Counted from the first letter of the stretch, positions 30,996 to 40,983 are shown. The stretch: 57,780 bases of DNA from Thermoplasmata archaeon (GCA_021818675.1 JAKATR010000029.1:1-57780); one strand, 5' to 3'. The notes: a model not told the origin generated them from the sequence alone. Numbers and translations are program-made.

Positions 30996-31085
30996 TAGTT
31001 AATACATGCCTTTGTCATAAAGATAAAAACAATAAAAAAGCCATTAAATGTCAATGTTTATATATTATAATCATGTATATATCAT

Positions 31086-31556
31086 ATGGATAAATCGATG
31101 TTAACAGGAAAAGAGGGCAAGATCAGAATTTTAGGTTTTTTGCTCCTGATTAATTTTATTGTCACGACAGTAATTTTATTCACTGACAAAAATCTCCAAA
31201 ACGATTTTAGCTATTACCAAGGTAGTGGATATTTTCTACACTGGTATGGATTGCTTGTTACTGGGATCCTTGACATCGTTGGAGCAATTATACTATTCAT
31301 TAAACCGGAAAAACTCTTCCTCATATTTGGTACCATATGGTCAGTGTTTATGATATGCTTCACCTTTGGTGACATATTCCTTTACAATGAGGTTCACTTG
31401 GGCAGTGCTAACCAGTTTGCCACTTATCTGTTCGGACTGTCCAAATATCCGGATGCTGAATCCTATTATCCTGGGCTTTATGATGTGCTTGTGGCCATAT
31501 ATATAATTGCATTTGTCTACGCTTTGATTCTTTTTTTAAAGATTAAAAAAGAATAA
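31086..31556 (+). CDS. Small integral membrane protein of unknown function
   Basis: 156 aa, four predicted TM segments; immediately upstream of an ABC transporter. Confidence 0.7.
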   Translation: MDKSMLTGKEGKIRILGFLLLINFIVTTVILFTDKNLQNDFSYYQGSGYFLHWYGLLVTGILDIVGAIILFIKPEKLFLIFGTIWSVFMICFTFGDIFLYNEVHLGSANQFATYLFGLSKYPDAESYYPGLYDVLVAIYIIAFVYALILFLKIKKE

Positions 31557-31587
31557 ACAAAACATTTCATATATATGCTCTTAATCG

Positions 31588-32514
31588 GTGCAGGTGATCG
31601 AAATTGAAAGCGTTTCAAAAAAATTCAAAGGAACACGCTTTCCGGCAGTTCAGGATCTGAACCTTTCTATTCCAAACGGAGAGGTTCTGGGACTTGTGGG
31701 ACTCAATGGTGCAGGAAAAACTACTACTCTGAGACTTTGTTCTGGTGTATTATTACCAACGTCAGGCAAAATAATTGTTGATGGTATTGATCTGTCTGAG
31801 GATAAGAGAGAAGCATCCAGAAACATTGGATGGGTTCCGGAACAAACCAATTTTAATTTGTATGAAAACCCGATTTCATTAATGAAGTATTACTCAACAC
31901 TTTATGGCATGGATAAGGATTCTGCAGACAGAATAATCATTAATCTTTTATCCATGGTTGGTCTTGAATCAAAATTCAACAAAATATCTTTTCTAAAAAT
32001 GTCTCAGGGAATGAAAAAGCGATTCATGATTGCAGTGGCACTCCTTGCAAATCCTGACAACATTCTCCTTGATGAAACAATCAATGGTCTGGATCCAGGT
32101 GGGATCAAATTTGTCATAGATCTCATAAAAAAATTAAGAGATGAGGGGAAAACCATAGTATTATCTTCCCACATTCTAAAGGAGGTCGAGGCTGTATCAG
32201 ACCGTGTTGCCATTATACATAAGGGAAAGCTTGTAAAGTTAATGACAAAAGAACAGATTTCGTTGACTGATTCTATTACCGTTATGGTTAGAATTGAGAA
32301 TCCAGATAAGGCTCTTGAACCTATATTGGGAGAATTTGGAGATTTTACAATAGACGGAAAGAATGTAATTTTAAAGAATGTAAGGGTACCCGCAAATGAA
32401 GTGTACAGAATAAATGGGATTCTTGTCTCCCATAACTATTATATATCCTTCTTCCAGGCAACTTCAGGTAATCTGGAGGATGTGTTCTTTAAGGCAACAG
32501 GTGATTTAATGTGA
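31588..32514 (+). CDS. ABC transporter ATP-binding protein
   Basis: 308 aa; GLVGLNGAGKTTTLRLCSG, MSQGMKKRFMIAVALLANPDNILLDETINGLDPGG. Confidence 0.95.
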   Translation: MQVIEIESVSKKFKGTRFPAVQDLNLSIPNGEVLGLVGLNGAGKTTTLRLCSGVLLPTSGKIIVDGIDLSEDKREASRNIGWVPEQTNFNLYENPISLMKYYSTLYGMDKDSADRIIINLLSMVGLESKFNKISFLKMSQGMKKRFMIAVALLANPDNILLDETINGLDPGGIKFVIDLIKKLRDEGKTIVLSSHILKEVEAVSDRVAIIHKGKLVKLMTKEQISLTDSITVMVRIENPDKALEPILGEFGDFTIDGKNVILKNVRVPANEVYRINGILVSHNYYISFFQATSGNLEDVFFKATGDLM

Positions 32515-33998
32515 ACCGGTTTTTATCAGAGATCATTTACTTTTTCAGGAAAAAGAATGTAATCGGTGTGGCATTAATACTATTGATATTTTCGGTCATA
32601 TTTGTTTCCTTTTATCCTGATCCTCCCAAGGCTTCCACTGCATTATCATACGATATGACCACCTATTTTAACGCTGAAACCCATACGTTTAACGCAACAA
32701 TTTATGCATTTAACGGCCAGGGATTTTCGGCGGGTGGCTTGGGAATCAATTATAATTTCTATCTTGATAGCAATTCGACATCTTTGCCTCTATTCAAAGG
32801 AACCGGAACAACAAATTCGGATGGATTCCTCATACTAAGTTATATTATTCAGGGAAACAAAAATGTTTCTTACTTATCACTTAGAGAATATAATCTGACA
32901 TATTCAAATGGGTATTTCTCAAAAAACTCGGAAGTACAGATTTACAACGAAGGAAAAACAGTGGTAAATCCATACTTTGTTACCTGTGTATACGGTCAGA
33001 CAAATCTTGAAGACCGCTCACTGGTACTGGCCTATCTCTCACCTAACCTTTCAGGTGCTCCTTCTGTAAGTCTAACCGTTCAAAACTCTACATGCTATTT
33101 TGGCCCTGGGTCCTCACAATTTGGTGCCCAGACTCTCATGGGTAATTATTCTGGTTTTACTCATGAAGATATACATTTTTCCAAATATCTTTTAAATAGT
33201 CAATACTTTTTTGTATCTTTCAATATTAAGATATTTGAACAGAATAATACAAATGGCAATCCCCTCTTCTCCTATGTATTTAATGATGAATCAACCACAA
33301 CATATTCAACCCAGGGCGTAGGTCTTGCAACAGATATTGCCCTATTTTTCATGGTATTCCTTTTTATATGGTTTACTGAAGATTATTTTATGAAACCTGT
33401 GAAGAGCGGTACCATGGAATCCGTAATTTCTAAACCAGTGGGAAGAAGAGAAATTTACCTCTTGAGATTTTCTGCAGTGTTTATGGGTTCCCTCATAATT
33501 TTGCTAATAGATTTTTTAATTTCTGATTTGGTGCTTAAAGCATTTACCGGTAATTTTGCCTCTTCAGGAGCTTTTGTCGGGACAACCACTACCCTCTTCT
33601 ATTTTGTGCTTGCCTCAACTTCCATAACATTTATGCTCTCAACTTTCGGAGGAAGAAAATTAAGTGATAAAGTTATATTTCTGATTATTTTTCTGGTCAC
33701 CTGGGTCTACCCTGCAGTAGTTCTAGCATATTCAAATATTATTTTCTTACTGAAGATTCTATCCCCGGCATATAAATCAATGGTCACCACATTAACTATA
33801 CTACAATATGCAAACCCATTCATGATGCCTTACCTCTTCAATGATATTATGACAAAGAGCATACTGATACCCGGTGAAGCATACGGTCCCCTGTATGATT
33901 ACGGCATTAACCCCATATTCGCAATAATTGTTGCTGCGGCATGGATTGTGCTTCCATTCTTTGTGGGATACCGGAGAATGAAAAATTTGGATTTCTAA
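32511..33998 (+). CDS. ABC-2-type permease with a large N-terminal extracytoplasmic domain
   Basis: 495 aa; TM near the N-terminus, about 250 aa sequon-rich ectodomain, then multi-TM block with KSGTMESVISKPVGRREIYLLRF; 4-nt overlap with the ATPase. Confidence 0.82.
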   Translation: MNRFLSEIIYFFRKKNVIGVALILLIFSVIFVSFYPDPPKASTALSYDMTTYFNAETHTFNATIYAFNGQGFSAGGLGINYNFYLDSNSTSLPLFKGTGTTNSDGFLILSYIIQGNKNVSYLSLREYNLTYSNGYFSKNSEVQIYNEGKTVVNPYFVTCVYGQTNLEDRSLVLAYLSPNLSGAPSVSLTVQNSTCYFGPGSSQFGAQTLMGNYSGFTHEDIHFSKYLLNSQYFFVSFNIKIFEQNNTNGNPLFSYVFNDESTTTYSTQGVGLATDIALFFMVFLFIWFTEDYFMKPVKSGTMESVISKPVGRREIYLLRFSAVFMGSLIILLIDFLISDLVLKAFTGNFASSGAFVGTTTTLFYFVLASTSITFMLSTFGGRKLSDKVIFLIIFLVTWVYPAVVLAYSNIIFLLKILSPAYKSMVTTLTILQYANPFMMPYLFNDIMTKSILIPGEAYGPLYDYGINPIFAIIVAAAWIVLPFFVGYRRMKNLDF

Positions 33999-34055
33999 TT
34001 CCTTCTTATAATTTATAACGTTTTCATAATATATTCCCATACATTTTCACTATAT

Positions 34056-34075
34056 TTTAACTTCATAAAGTTAAA
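34056..34075. other. Perfect inverted repeat TTTAACTT-CATA-AAGTTAAA
   Basis: 8-bp arms, 4-nt loop between an ABC permease gene and pepA; terminator or operator possible. Confidence 0.5.
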
Positions 34076-34165
34076 TGTATACATTTTTCCGCACGCAGCA
34101 TATCTTCTATTAAATTGTGTAATCATAAAGAAAGAGTAAATAATGATAAAGCATTAGATTAAATT

Positions 34166-35605
34166 ATGAAAATAGATGTTTTTGATAATGATAAGAAGAA
34201 TACTTCTGTAAAGAGCATAAGTTTGATACCTTTTTTTGAGCAAGAACCTGTAAATAGTATAAACCCCAGTCTAAAGCAAGCCCTGGAAGAAATTGGTTTC
34301 ACAGGTAAATCATCTGATATAAGAATCATATCTTTGCCAACTATAAAGGAGAATTTCTGTACAATGGGCCTCGGGAAAAGAGATAAATATTCAATAGAGG
34401 TCTATAGACGTGCACTATCTCAATCACTTAGAGATATTGAGAAAACTGGAATTGCAACTGTTATTTCTATTCTTCCTGGAATTGATAGGCCTGACGCAGA
34501 AGCTTTTGAAACGGCCTATATTGCTGAAACAACCCTTTACAAGTTCTCAAAATATAAATCTCAACATAATGAGAATCACGAGATCAGGGAACTGTTAATA
34601 TCAGGCAAAGGTGACCTGAATTCATCATTGAGAATGGGGCAAATTCTTGGTAAATCCACAAATTATGCCAGAGATTTTGCAAACATGCCACCATCTGAGG
34701 GGACTCCATCATATTATGAGAAATTGGCCCGGGAATTGAAGAATGTGAAGGTTTCTGTAATTGAGAAGGCCCAATTCAAGGAACTGGGCATGGGAGGTTT
34801 AGAGGGTGTTTCAAGGGCTGCAAAAGAACCAGCCAAACTTGTAATAATGGAATACAAAAACTCCTCTGACAAACCCTTTGCTATTATTGGAAAAGGAATT
34901 ATCTTTGACAGTGGAGGAATATCAATAAAACCATCTGCAGGTATGCAGGAAATGAAGTTTGATAAGTGTGGGGCTTCTGCAGTTCTTGGTGTAATGAAAG
35001 CGCTCAGTGAAATGAATGCAAAAGTCAACGTAATTGGCCTTGCACCTCTGACAGAAAACCTTCCTGGAGGAAATGCATACAAACCCGGAGACATTCTGCG
35101 TCACTATAATGGAAAAACTTCAGAAGTGATTACAACCGACGCTGAAGGACGTCTTGTAATGGCAGATGCTCTGTCCTATGCTGTTGACAAATACTCTCCA
35201 AAGGCTATTCTTGATATATCAACACTCACAGGAGCATGCGTCACAGCATTAGGGAACAATATAGCCGGGTTGATGGGCAATAGCGAAGAACTTGTCAATA
35301 AAATGCTTGACGTTTCATCAAAAACCTGGGAAAAGGTCTGGCATCTTCCCATTGATGATGATTTCAGAGAACAGATTAAAAGTACAGTGGCAGATATAAA
35401 GAACACAGGAGGTTCTCAAGGTGGAGCGGAAACAGCCGGAGCTTTTCTTGAAAATTTCATAGGGACGACGCCATGGCTTCATCTCGACATAGCAGGTACT
35501 GCCTGGACTCAGGAAAAAACAGCAAAAAAGGAATACGTTGGAAAAGGGGCAACTGGCTTTGGAGTCAGGCTCCTTACAGAATTCGCAATTTCTCTATTTA
35601 ACTAA
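34166..35605 (+). CDS. pepA: Leucyl aminopeptidase (M17)
   Basis: 479 aa; GKGIIFDSGGISIKPSAGMQEMKFDKCGA, NTDAEGRL-type motif TTDAEGRLVMADAL. Confidence 0.93.
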   Translation: MKIDVFDNDKKNTSVKSISLIPFFEQEPVNSINPSLKQALEEIGFTGKSSDIRIISLPTIKENFCTMGLGKRDKYSIEVYRRALSQSLRDIEKTGIATVISILPGIDRPDAEAFETAYIAETTLYKFSKYKSQHNENHEIRELLISGKGDLNSSLRMGQILGKSTNYARDFANMPPSEGTPSYYEKLARELKNVKVSVIEKAQFKELGMGGLEGVSRAAKEPAKLVIMEYKNSSDKPFAIIGKGIIFDSGGISIKPSAGMQEMKFDKCGASAVLGVMKALSEMNAKVNVIGLAPLTENLPGGNAYKPGDILRHYNGKTSEVITTDAEGRLVMADALSYAVDKYSPKAILDISTLTGACVTALGNNIAGLMGNSEELVNKMLDVSSKTWEKVWHLPIDDDFREQIKSTVADIKNTGGSQGGAETAGAFLENFIGTTPWLHLDIAGTAWTQEKTAKKEYVGKGATGFGVRLLTEFAISLFN

Positions 35606-35607
35606 TT

Positions 35608-37392
35608 TTAAGGATATGAGCATTTTATGCTCTTTCCGCTTTTTATTGCTTTCTGTATGGCTGAACCGGCGCCGCTGTCTATTTTGATTCTAACAATGCC
35701 CTTATTGGAACTTATTGCCTGTAGAATAATAATATCATCGACATAGATATTTACAGAACTGTTCTTTTTTCCAGTATCAAGATAAATAATTCTGTTCTTG
35801 ATCACAGGAATAATATCAATCTTATCATCCCGCTCCTGCTCGTTTGCCTCAACATCTATTCTTACACCTAACTTCCGCTCCAATTCTGATATGGAGGCAC
35901 CTTTTCTCCCAATGAGTCTTGCCATCATTGGTTCGGGCACATTTACCTGAACTCTGCTCCGACCCTTCATCTTAACCGATATATTTTCAGTTCCAAGAAA
36001 TTTTGAAATTTCATCTTTAACCCTGTTTTTTGACTCTTCCGACATGGCAGGATCCTGTTCCTGTGTCACAGGAACAACGACTACCTGATCCCCGAATGTA
36101 TATATTTCATACTTTGGCTCATTGGAAGGATGTTCCGTTATAACTATAACCGGTCTTGAGAGATCGTCCTGAGTCATGCCTGATGGGACTTTAACAACAT
36201 AACTAACTTTCAAAATGCTTGAGATATCCCCCTTGCTCACATAAAGAACAGTGTCTATAACCTGAGGGATTAATCCCAGTTCAATTCTTCCTATGAACCT
36301 GTGAATAGCATCAATGGGTCTGGTGGCATGAACCACTCCAATCATTCCAACACCGGCCAATCTCAGATCACTGAATACTTTAAAATCTGAGGTGACTCTC
36401 ATTTCATCAAAGATCGTATAATCGTTCCTCACCAGAAGTAATAAATCCCCTGTTTTTTCCATTGATCCGTCCAAAGCAGTATACTGTGTTATTTCCTTGT
36501 TAACCTGCAAATCCCTTGGTCTTTCCATGGTCTTCACAATGAGATTTTTTTCATTAAGAAGATTGGCAAGAGCCTGAACAAATGTGCTCTTTCCTGCACC
36601 CGGACTGCCAGCAACAAGAATACCTGATGAACCTGAAAGCACCTGATCCAGGATTTCTCCATCGAGTGAATAATCCTCTATTGTGGTAGTTTTGATTGGC
36701 CTGACCGCCGTGATTTCAAGACTGCTGGCAAAGGGCTGCCTGGCAATTACAATTCTGAATTGACGGAGCTGAACTACTGTTGCTCCAAGATTGTCCATTT
36801 CGATGAAGGATTCGTGATCCCCTCGTGCGCGCTTAATGATGTTATTAGCAATTGCTTCTGCTTCTGCCTCGGTAATCTCCTTCCCAACGACTTCAACCTT
36901 TATCTGCCCTGGATATCCCTTCTTCAACTTTGTTTTTGAACCTGATTTTATGTGCGCAGAAATAGTCATATCGTCGAAGAATTCTTCTATATTCCTGTTC
37001 ATTGAGTCTTTTGATTCCAGAAATTGAACCCTTATGCCCTTTATTATTGCAATCTCTCTTTGCACGTTGTCTCCGGTAACCAGTATTGCGTCATATTCTG
37101 CTGCGACATTGCGAATGAGGTCGTCTATTTCGCCGACTCTAGCCTTCTCTATCTGCCATTCACCGGGTCTCTTGCCTGTTATCTCAAGCGATATTTTTCC
37201 CTCGTCTGCCATAATCCGGATTCTCTTTAGCTCTTCAAGAGCCGCAAAACCTATGCTCATTCCTTCGTTTGCCTGATGCTCAACCTCGGATAGCATTGCT
37301 TCAGTAAAGATAACTCTGGAGTCAATTTTATTCCTTATAAATTCAAAAAATCTTCCGTCTACGATCACTGAGGTGTCCGGTATATAATCCAC
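35608..37392 (-). CDS. PIN-domain/PilT-like ATPase with C-terminal KH domain
   Basis: 594 aa; YIPDTSVIVDGRF PIN motif, GSPGAGKSTFVQALANLL Walker A, RLIGRKGASISELERKLGVRIDV KH motif. Confidence 0.92.
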   Translation of the reverse strand: MDYIPDTSVIVDGRFFEFIRNKIDSRVIFTEAMLSEVEHQANEGMSIGFAALEELKRIRIMADEGKISLEITGKRPGEWQIEKARVGEIDDLIRNVAAEYDAILVTGDNVQREIAIIKGIRVQFLESKDSMNRNIEEFFDDMTISAHIKSGSKTKLKKGYPGQIKVEVVGKEITEAEAEAIANNIIKRARGDHESFIEMDNLGATVVQLRQFRIVIARQPFASSLEITAVRPIKTTTIEDYSLDGEILDQVLSGSSGILVAGSPGAGKSTFVQALANLLNEKNLIVKTMERPRDLQVNKEITQYTALDGSMEKTGDLLLLVRNDYTIFDEMRVTSDFKVFSDLRLAGVGMIGVVHATRPIDAIHRFIGRIELGLIPQVIDTVLYVSKGDISSILKVSYVVKVPSGMTQDDLSRPVIVITEHPSNEPKYEIYTFGDQVVVVPVTQEQDPAMSEESKNRVKDEISKFLGTENISVKMKGRSRVQVNVPEPMMARLIGRKGASISELERKLGVRIDVEANEQERDDKIDIIPVIKNRIIYLDTGKKNSSVNIYVDDIIILQAISSNKGIVRIKIDSGAGSAIQKAIKSGKSIKCSYP

Positions 37393-37444
37393 ACTATTGT
37401 AAGGTATACAGCTTATTTATCTCTTAGTATGAAATGACGTAAAA

Positions 37445-38200
37445 ATGGTACGAACTTTTGATGGAAGGTTACTTACACAAAGGCTTAAAGATAGCCTTGA
37501 TTCAATAAGTGAACCTTATACTTTGGGACTTTCCGGTGGTCTTGATAGTTCGTTTTTGTTTTATCTCTCCGGAAAACAATGTGAGCCATGCGTAGTTGGA
37601 GTTGATGGTGCAAGAGATATAACACACGCTAAAATTGTTGCCGAACATTATAAAAAGCATTTAAAAATTGAGGTATTTTCGGAGTCAGAAGTTGTTGAGG
37701 CAGCTTCGCTTGTTCTCCGTGCCGATCCGAATTCGTCATTTATGGAAATTTCATATGATGCCGTTCTGGCGGGATTAATGCAAAGATCTGAACGGGATTT
37801 TATTGTTACAGGCCAGGGGTCTGATGAGATATTCTACGGTTATTCAAAATTTATTGATGGCAGGGAAAGTTCAAATGACGAAAGCCTCAGGATCCTCCGC
37901 GAGAGGACTATCCCAAGAGAAATGAAATTAGCCTCAATTATGGAAAAGGAACTTGTTACTCCATACCTTCACAGAGATATCATTGATTCATTTGCAGGCC
38001 TTACCAGAACGATGCATATTTCTGAAGGTGTTGGAAAATTAATATTGAGGAATACTGCACTTGAAGCAGGATTCGAAAAAAAATTTACCGAATCAAAGAA
38101 ACTCGCAGCACAATACGGCTCGGGTTTTAAGAGAATAATAGCATCTGCAATAAAATCCGGAATTATTGGAAATACCGAAAGAATCAGTGGTGATTTATGA
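37445..38200 (+). CDS. Asparagine synthase-type PP-loop protein lacking the glutaminase domain
   Basis: 251 aa; LGLSGGLDSSFLFYL PP-loop, VTGQGSDEIFYGY. Confidence 0.82.
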   Translation: MVRTFDGRLLTQRLKDSLDSISEPYTLGLSGGLDSSFLFYLSGKQCEPCVVGVDGARDITHAKIVAEHYKKHLKIEVFSESEVVEAASLVLRADPNSSFMEISYDAVLAGLMQRSERDFIVTGQGSDEIFYGYSKFIDGRESSNDESLRILRERTIPREMKLASIMEKELVTPYLHRDIIDSFAGLTRTMHISEGVGKLILRNTALEAGFEKKFTESKKLAAQYGSGFKRIIASAIKSGIIGNTERISGDL

Positions 38201-39354
38201 GAAAATTTACACCGGTACAGTCTGTTGCCCTAATGCTCATATTGCGTTTTGTATATGCGATGAACTGGTATAATGTTTCACCGTTCCTTACCTCTATCAG
38301 TGGGTCCTATGCAGAGGGATCATCCGGATCAGGACTAATTCTATCTGCATTCCTTCTTGGAGCTGGAATTTTTCAGATTCCCTCAGGATTTCTAGCCTCA
38401 AGGATAGGGACGAGGAATGTGGCTTTATGGGGAATGATAATTATGTCTATTTCTGTGTTTCTATCACCTCTGTCCCCGGATTTTCTTGTTTTCCTGGTTT
38501 CGAGATTCTTCGTTGGAATCGCCTCCGCATTTTTCTTTTCCTCAGGTATAGTTTTACTTGGGCAGATAGACAAAAAGAATATAGATGGCAAAATTACAAT
38601 GTTCAACGTCTCCTTTGCGGCAGGGGGAGGTTTTGGAATCATTCTTTTTGGAGAGCTTGGAAGATTTATCTCATGGCAAACTTCACTTTACATTGCCGGA
38701 ATATTAACGGCAATTCCTTCAGTAATAGCACTGGCACTGATTCCTGATCCCGGAGTCATAAGAAAAACAATGAAAGGCATTGCTTCAAAAGCTTTCTCTC
38801 CTCTGATGTTGATGCTTTCCTTAGGAATTGGTGGATACTGGGCTCTAAATTTCACAGCGGTTGAATATCTCAACCCCTATACCCTTTTTAGAACTGGTTC
38901 TGTGAATTATGCCGGTATAGTGGGGAGTCTTGCGCTTTTCTCAGGAATTCTTGGCATTTTCATACTTCCGTTTGCAAGAAAATATAAGCCTTTAATAGTA
39001 ACGGGAACCCTTGTCATATTTCTATCCGTGCTGGTTATAATAATACCATTTGCAGATGTTGCTGGCTTGGGGGCAATAGCCCTTGCGGAAGGAATTTTCA
39101 GTATAACAATTTTTTCTGCTGAATATTATTATGTTGTTCTCCTGGAGACCGATGAAACTGTTGTTCCATTAAGCATTGCAACAATGAATTCCTTCCAGAT
39201 TGGGTTGGGCTCATTGATTGCCTTTGTATTTTCCCTTATATATTCTTCAAACAAAGACCTTGCCTGGTACTCTTTGGGGTTAATTTCACTCATACTTCTG
39301 CCACTTTCCATTCCCGTTTTGTTGAAGGTTGAAAAGATTTCACCCGCTGCCTGA
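38197..39354 (+). CDS. MFS transporter
   Basis: 385 aa; GFLASRIGTRNVALWGM, 12 hydrophobic segments; 4-nt overlap with the upstream gene. Confidence 0.85.
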   Translation: MRKFTPVQSVALMLILRFVYAMNWYNVSPFLTSISGSYAEGSSGSGLILSAFLLGAGIFQIPSGFLASRIGTRNVALWGMIIMSISVFLSPLSPDFLVFLVSRFFVGIASAFFFSSGIVLLGQIDKKNIDGKITMFNVSFAAGGGFGIILFGELGRFISWQTSLYIAGILTAIPSVIALALIPDPGVIRKTMKGIASKAFSPLMLMLSLGIGGYWALNFTAVEYLNPYTLFRTGSVNYAGIVGSLALFSGILGIFILPFARKYKPLIVTGTLVIFLSVLVIIIPFADVAGLGAIALAEGIFSITIFSAEYYYVVLLETDETVVPLSIATMNSFQIGLGSLIAFVFSLIYSSNKDLAWYSLGLISLILLPLSIPVLLKVEKISPAA

Positions 39355-40575
39355 CAGAGGGTCATCCTGATACTTTACGACCCTCGACCAGAATAGCAGA
39401 GTAACTGCAGTTATCAGTAAGCTGATAAGAAGAACTACTATCCAAAGAATGCCCAGATTACCCGGGAAATACTGAATAAAGAATGTACCCATTACCGGTG
39501 CGCTGGGGCCGATAACACCAGCAATTACCTGGAATGCTCCAAAGTATTGTCCTCTCTTGTTGTATGGTGCCAGTCTGCTAATGATGGTACTAATTATGGG
39601 TGCAGTAATGTTCTCTGCCATTGTAAGAACAAATACATCTGCCAGAAGAAACAGGAAACTCCTGAAGAAGATCAATGCAAAAAAGCCGAATGCGTATATA
39701 TTAAGGCCTATGAGCAATCTTATGTGATCCCTTACCCTTGCGAAGATTTTATTAGTATACATCTGGAAAATAGCAACATACAACCCATTTGTTCCATATA
39801 AAATACCAACCTCTACGTCAGAAATATTATCATATGCTTTCCAGAACAGTGTAAGAGTTGTACCCCACTGCCCCATAACCAGAAACATTATTGAAATTGC
39901 AAAGACAGCAAAAATAAATGCCATGTCCTTTTTGGGAAAACTGAAACCACCTGATTTTGGTTGTCTGTTTTCAGCTTTAAGAGTCTCGGGGACATATAGA
40001 AAATAGAGAATCATTTCGATTAAAGTCAGCACTGCAGGTATAAGGAAAATATACCCATAGGATATTCCTGCTATAAATCCTCCAATGGCTGGTCCCATTG
40101 CAAAACCAATATTCAGGAGTATTCTGACCAGACCAAAAGCATTTGTTCTTTCCGCAGAAGTAGTGGAATCTGTTATTATTACATTATCTGCTGAACCCTG
40201 AATATTCATGAAAGGTTCGGTCAATATGAGAAGCACATAAAAGAGAAATACGTTTAGGTCCAGAAATATACTGGCTGATATTAACATAAAAAGAATGGCT
40301 ATGGCAGGTGTGGCCATGAGAAGCATCTTTCTTCTGCCAATACGGTCCATCAAATTCCCTCCGTAAATGCCAAATGGAACGGAGGTTACAGCCATTATGA
40401 ATAGAACAATACCGATGGTAAAGTAAGGAACGTTTCTGACTTCGTTCAGATACAGAGGCAAAAATATCCATGCCTGAGATCGCCCGAATACTCTTATAAA
40501 CTGATTAAATGATATTGTGGCTACAATTTTGTTTTTAAGAAGGCTCCTTACAGATCCTTCCAGAAGTTCTGGCAA
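39340..40575 (-). CDS. MFS transporter
   Basis: 411 aa, TTG start; GGNLMDRIGRRKMLLMATP. Confidence 0.87.
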   Translation of the reverse strand: MPELLEGSVRSLLKNKIVATISFNQFIRVFGRSQAWIFLPLYLNEVRNVPYFTIGIVLFIMAVTSVPFGIYGGNLMDRIGRRKMLLMATPAIAILFMLISASIFLDLNVFLFYVLLILTEPFMNIQGSADNVIITDSTTSAERTNAFGLVRILLNIGFAMGPAIGGFIAGISYGYIFLIPAVLTLIEMILYFLYVPETLKAENRQPKSGGFSFPKKDMAFIFAVFAISIMFLVMGQWGTTLTLFWKAYDNISDVEVGILYGTNGLYVAIFQMYTNKIFARVRDHIRLLIGLNIYAFGFFALIFFRSFLFLLADVFVLTMAENITAPIISTIISRLAPYNKRGQYFGAFQVIAGVIGPSAPVMGTFFIQYFPGNLGILWIVVLLISLLITAVTLLFWSRVVKYQDDPLSGSG

Positions 40576-40676
40576 TCGATGACACCGTAAAATACCTTAT
40601 ATGGTTCAAATATTTAATTTAGTTGACTTGAAAATAATGAAGAAATCTTATTTTTACACGTATTAAATTACTGTGG

Positions 40677-40898
40677 TTAAAAGAGATCCTCCAATGCCAT
40701 CATACATGCTGATATTACCTGGATCAATTCCTTCCTTGTCATTTCCAAATTTTCTTTATTCTTTATATCAAACCAGAATTCGTCAAATTCTTCCATTATT
40801 ATTGAGTGCGCTTCGTGCAAACTTGATATTTTTCCGTACTTTTGCCTTGCCTCATAAATTTCAGCAGAAATTTCATCAAGCATTTCTTTATTAACCAT
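40677..40898 (-). CDS. Small MazG-like protein
   Basis: 73 aa; HEAHSIIMEEFDEFWFDIKNKE...RKELIQVISACMMALEDL resembles short MazG-like helical proteins. Confidence 0.6.
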   Translation of the reverse strand: MVNKEMLDEISAEIYEARQKYGKISSLHEAHSIIMEEFDEFWFDIKNKENLEMTRKELIQVISACMMALEDLF

Positions 40899-40983
40899 GT
40901 ATTGTTATAATAATCAGACATATTAACTAAGTTATAAAAAGCCTGACATTCCAATTGAAAATAGTGGGTGATAGAGCGTGAAA

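Larger units (their letters stand above)
29859..31002 (+). pseudogene. tnpB: Decayed IS200/IS605-type TnpB (OrfB) gene
   Basis: IKLKLTYDRSLLETG in one frame, then EACQKVLDYGFSAHTFNRNRLKR*TYKDIRKTIPTLPSALVQTARD...VIGIDRGIKN...VIAIEDLRS...NH*PGSWSPYHLDQF...CSKC-CLNC...HADLNAARN. In-frame TAA at 29983 and 30658 plus an apparent frameshift near 29900. Confidence 0.88.

Noticed and set aside
39340-39354. Convergent 3' overlaps (14566-14587, 23172-23197, 39340-39354, 42357-42367, 55835-55851)
   Set aside because: Real in the sequence but common in compact archaeal genomes; not reported as a finding.
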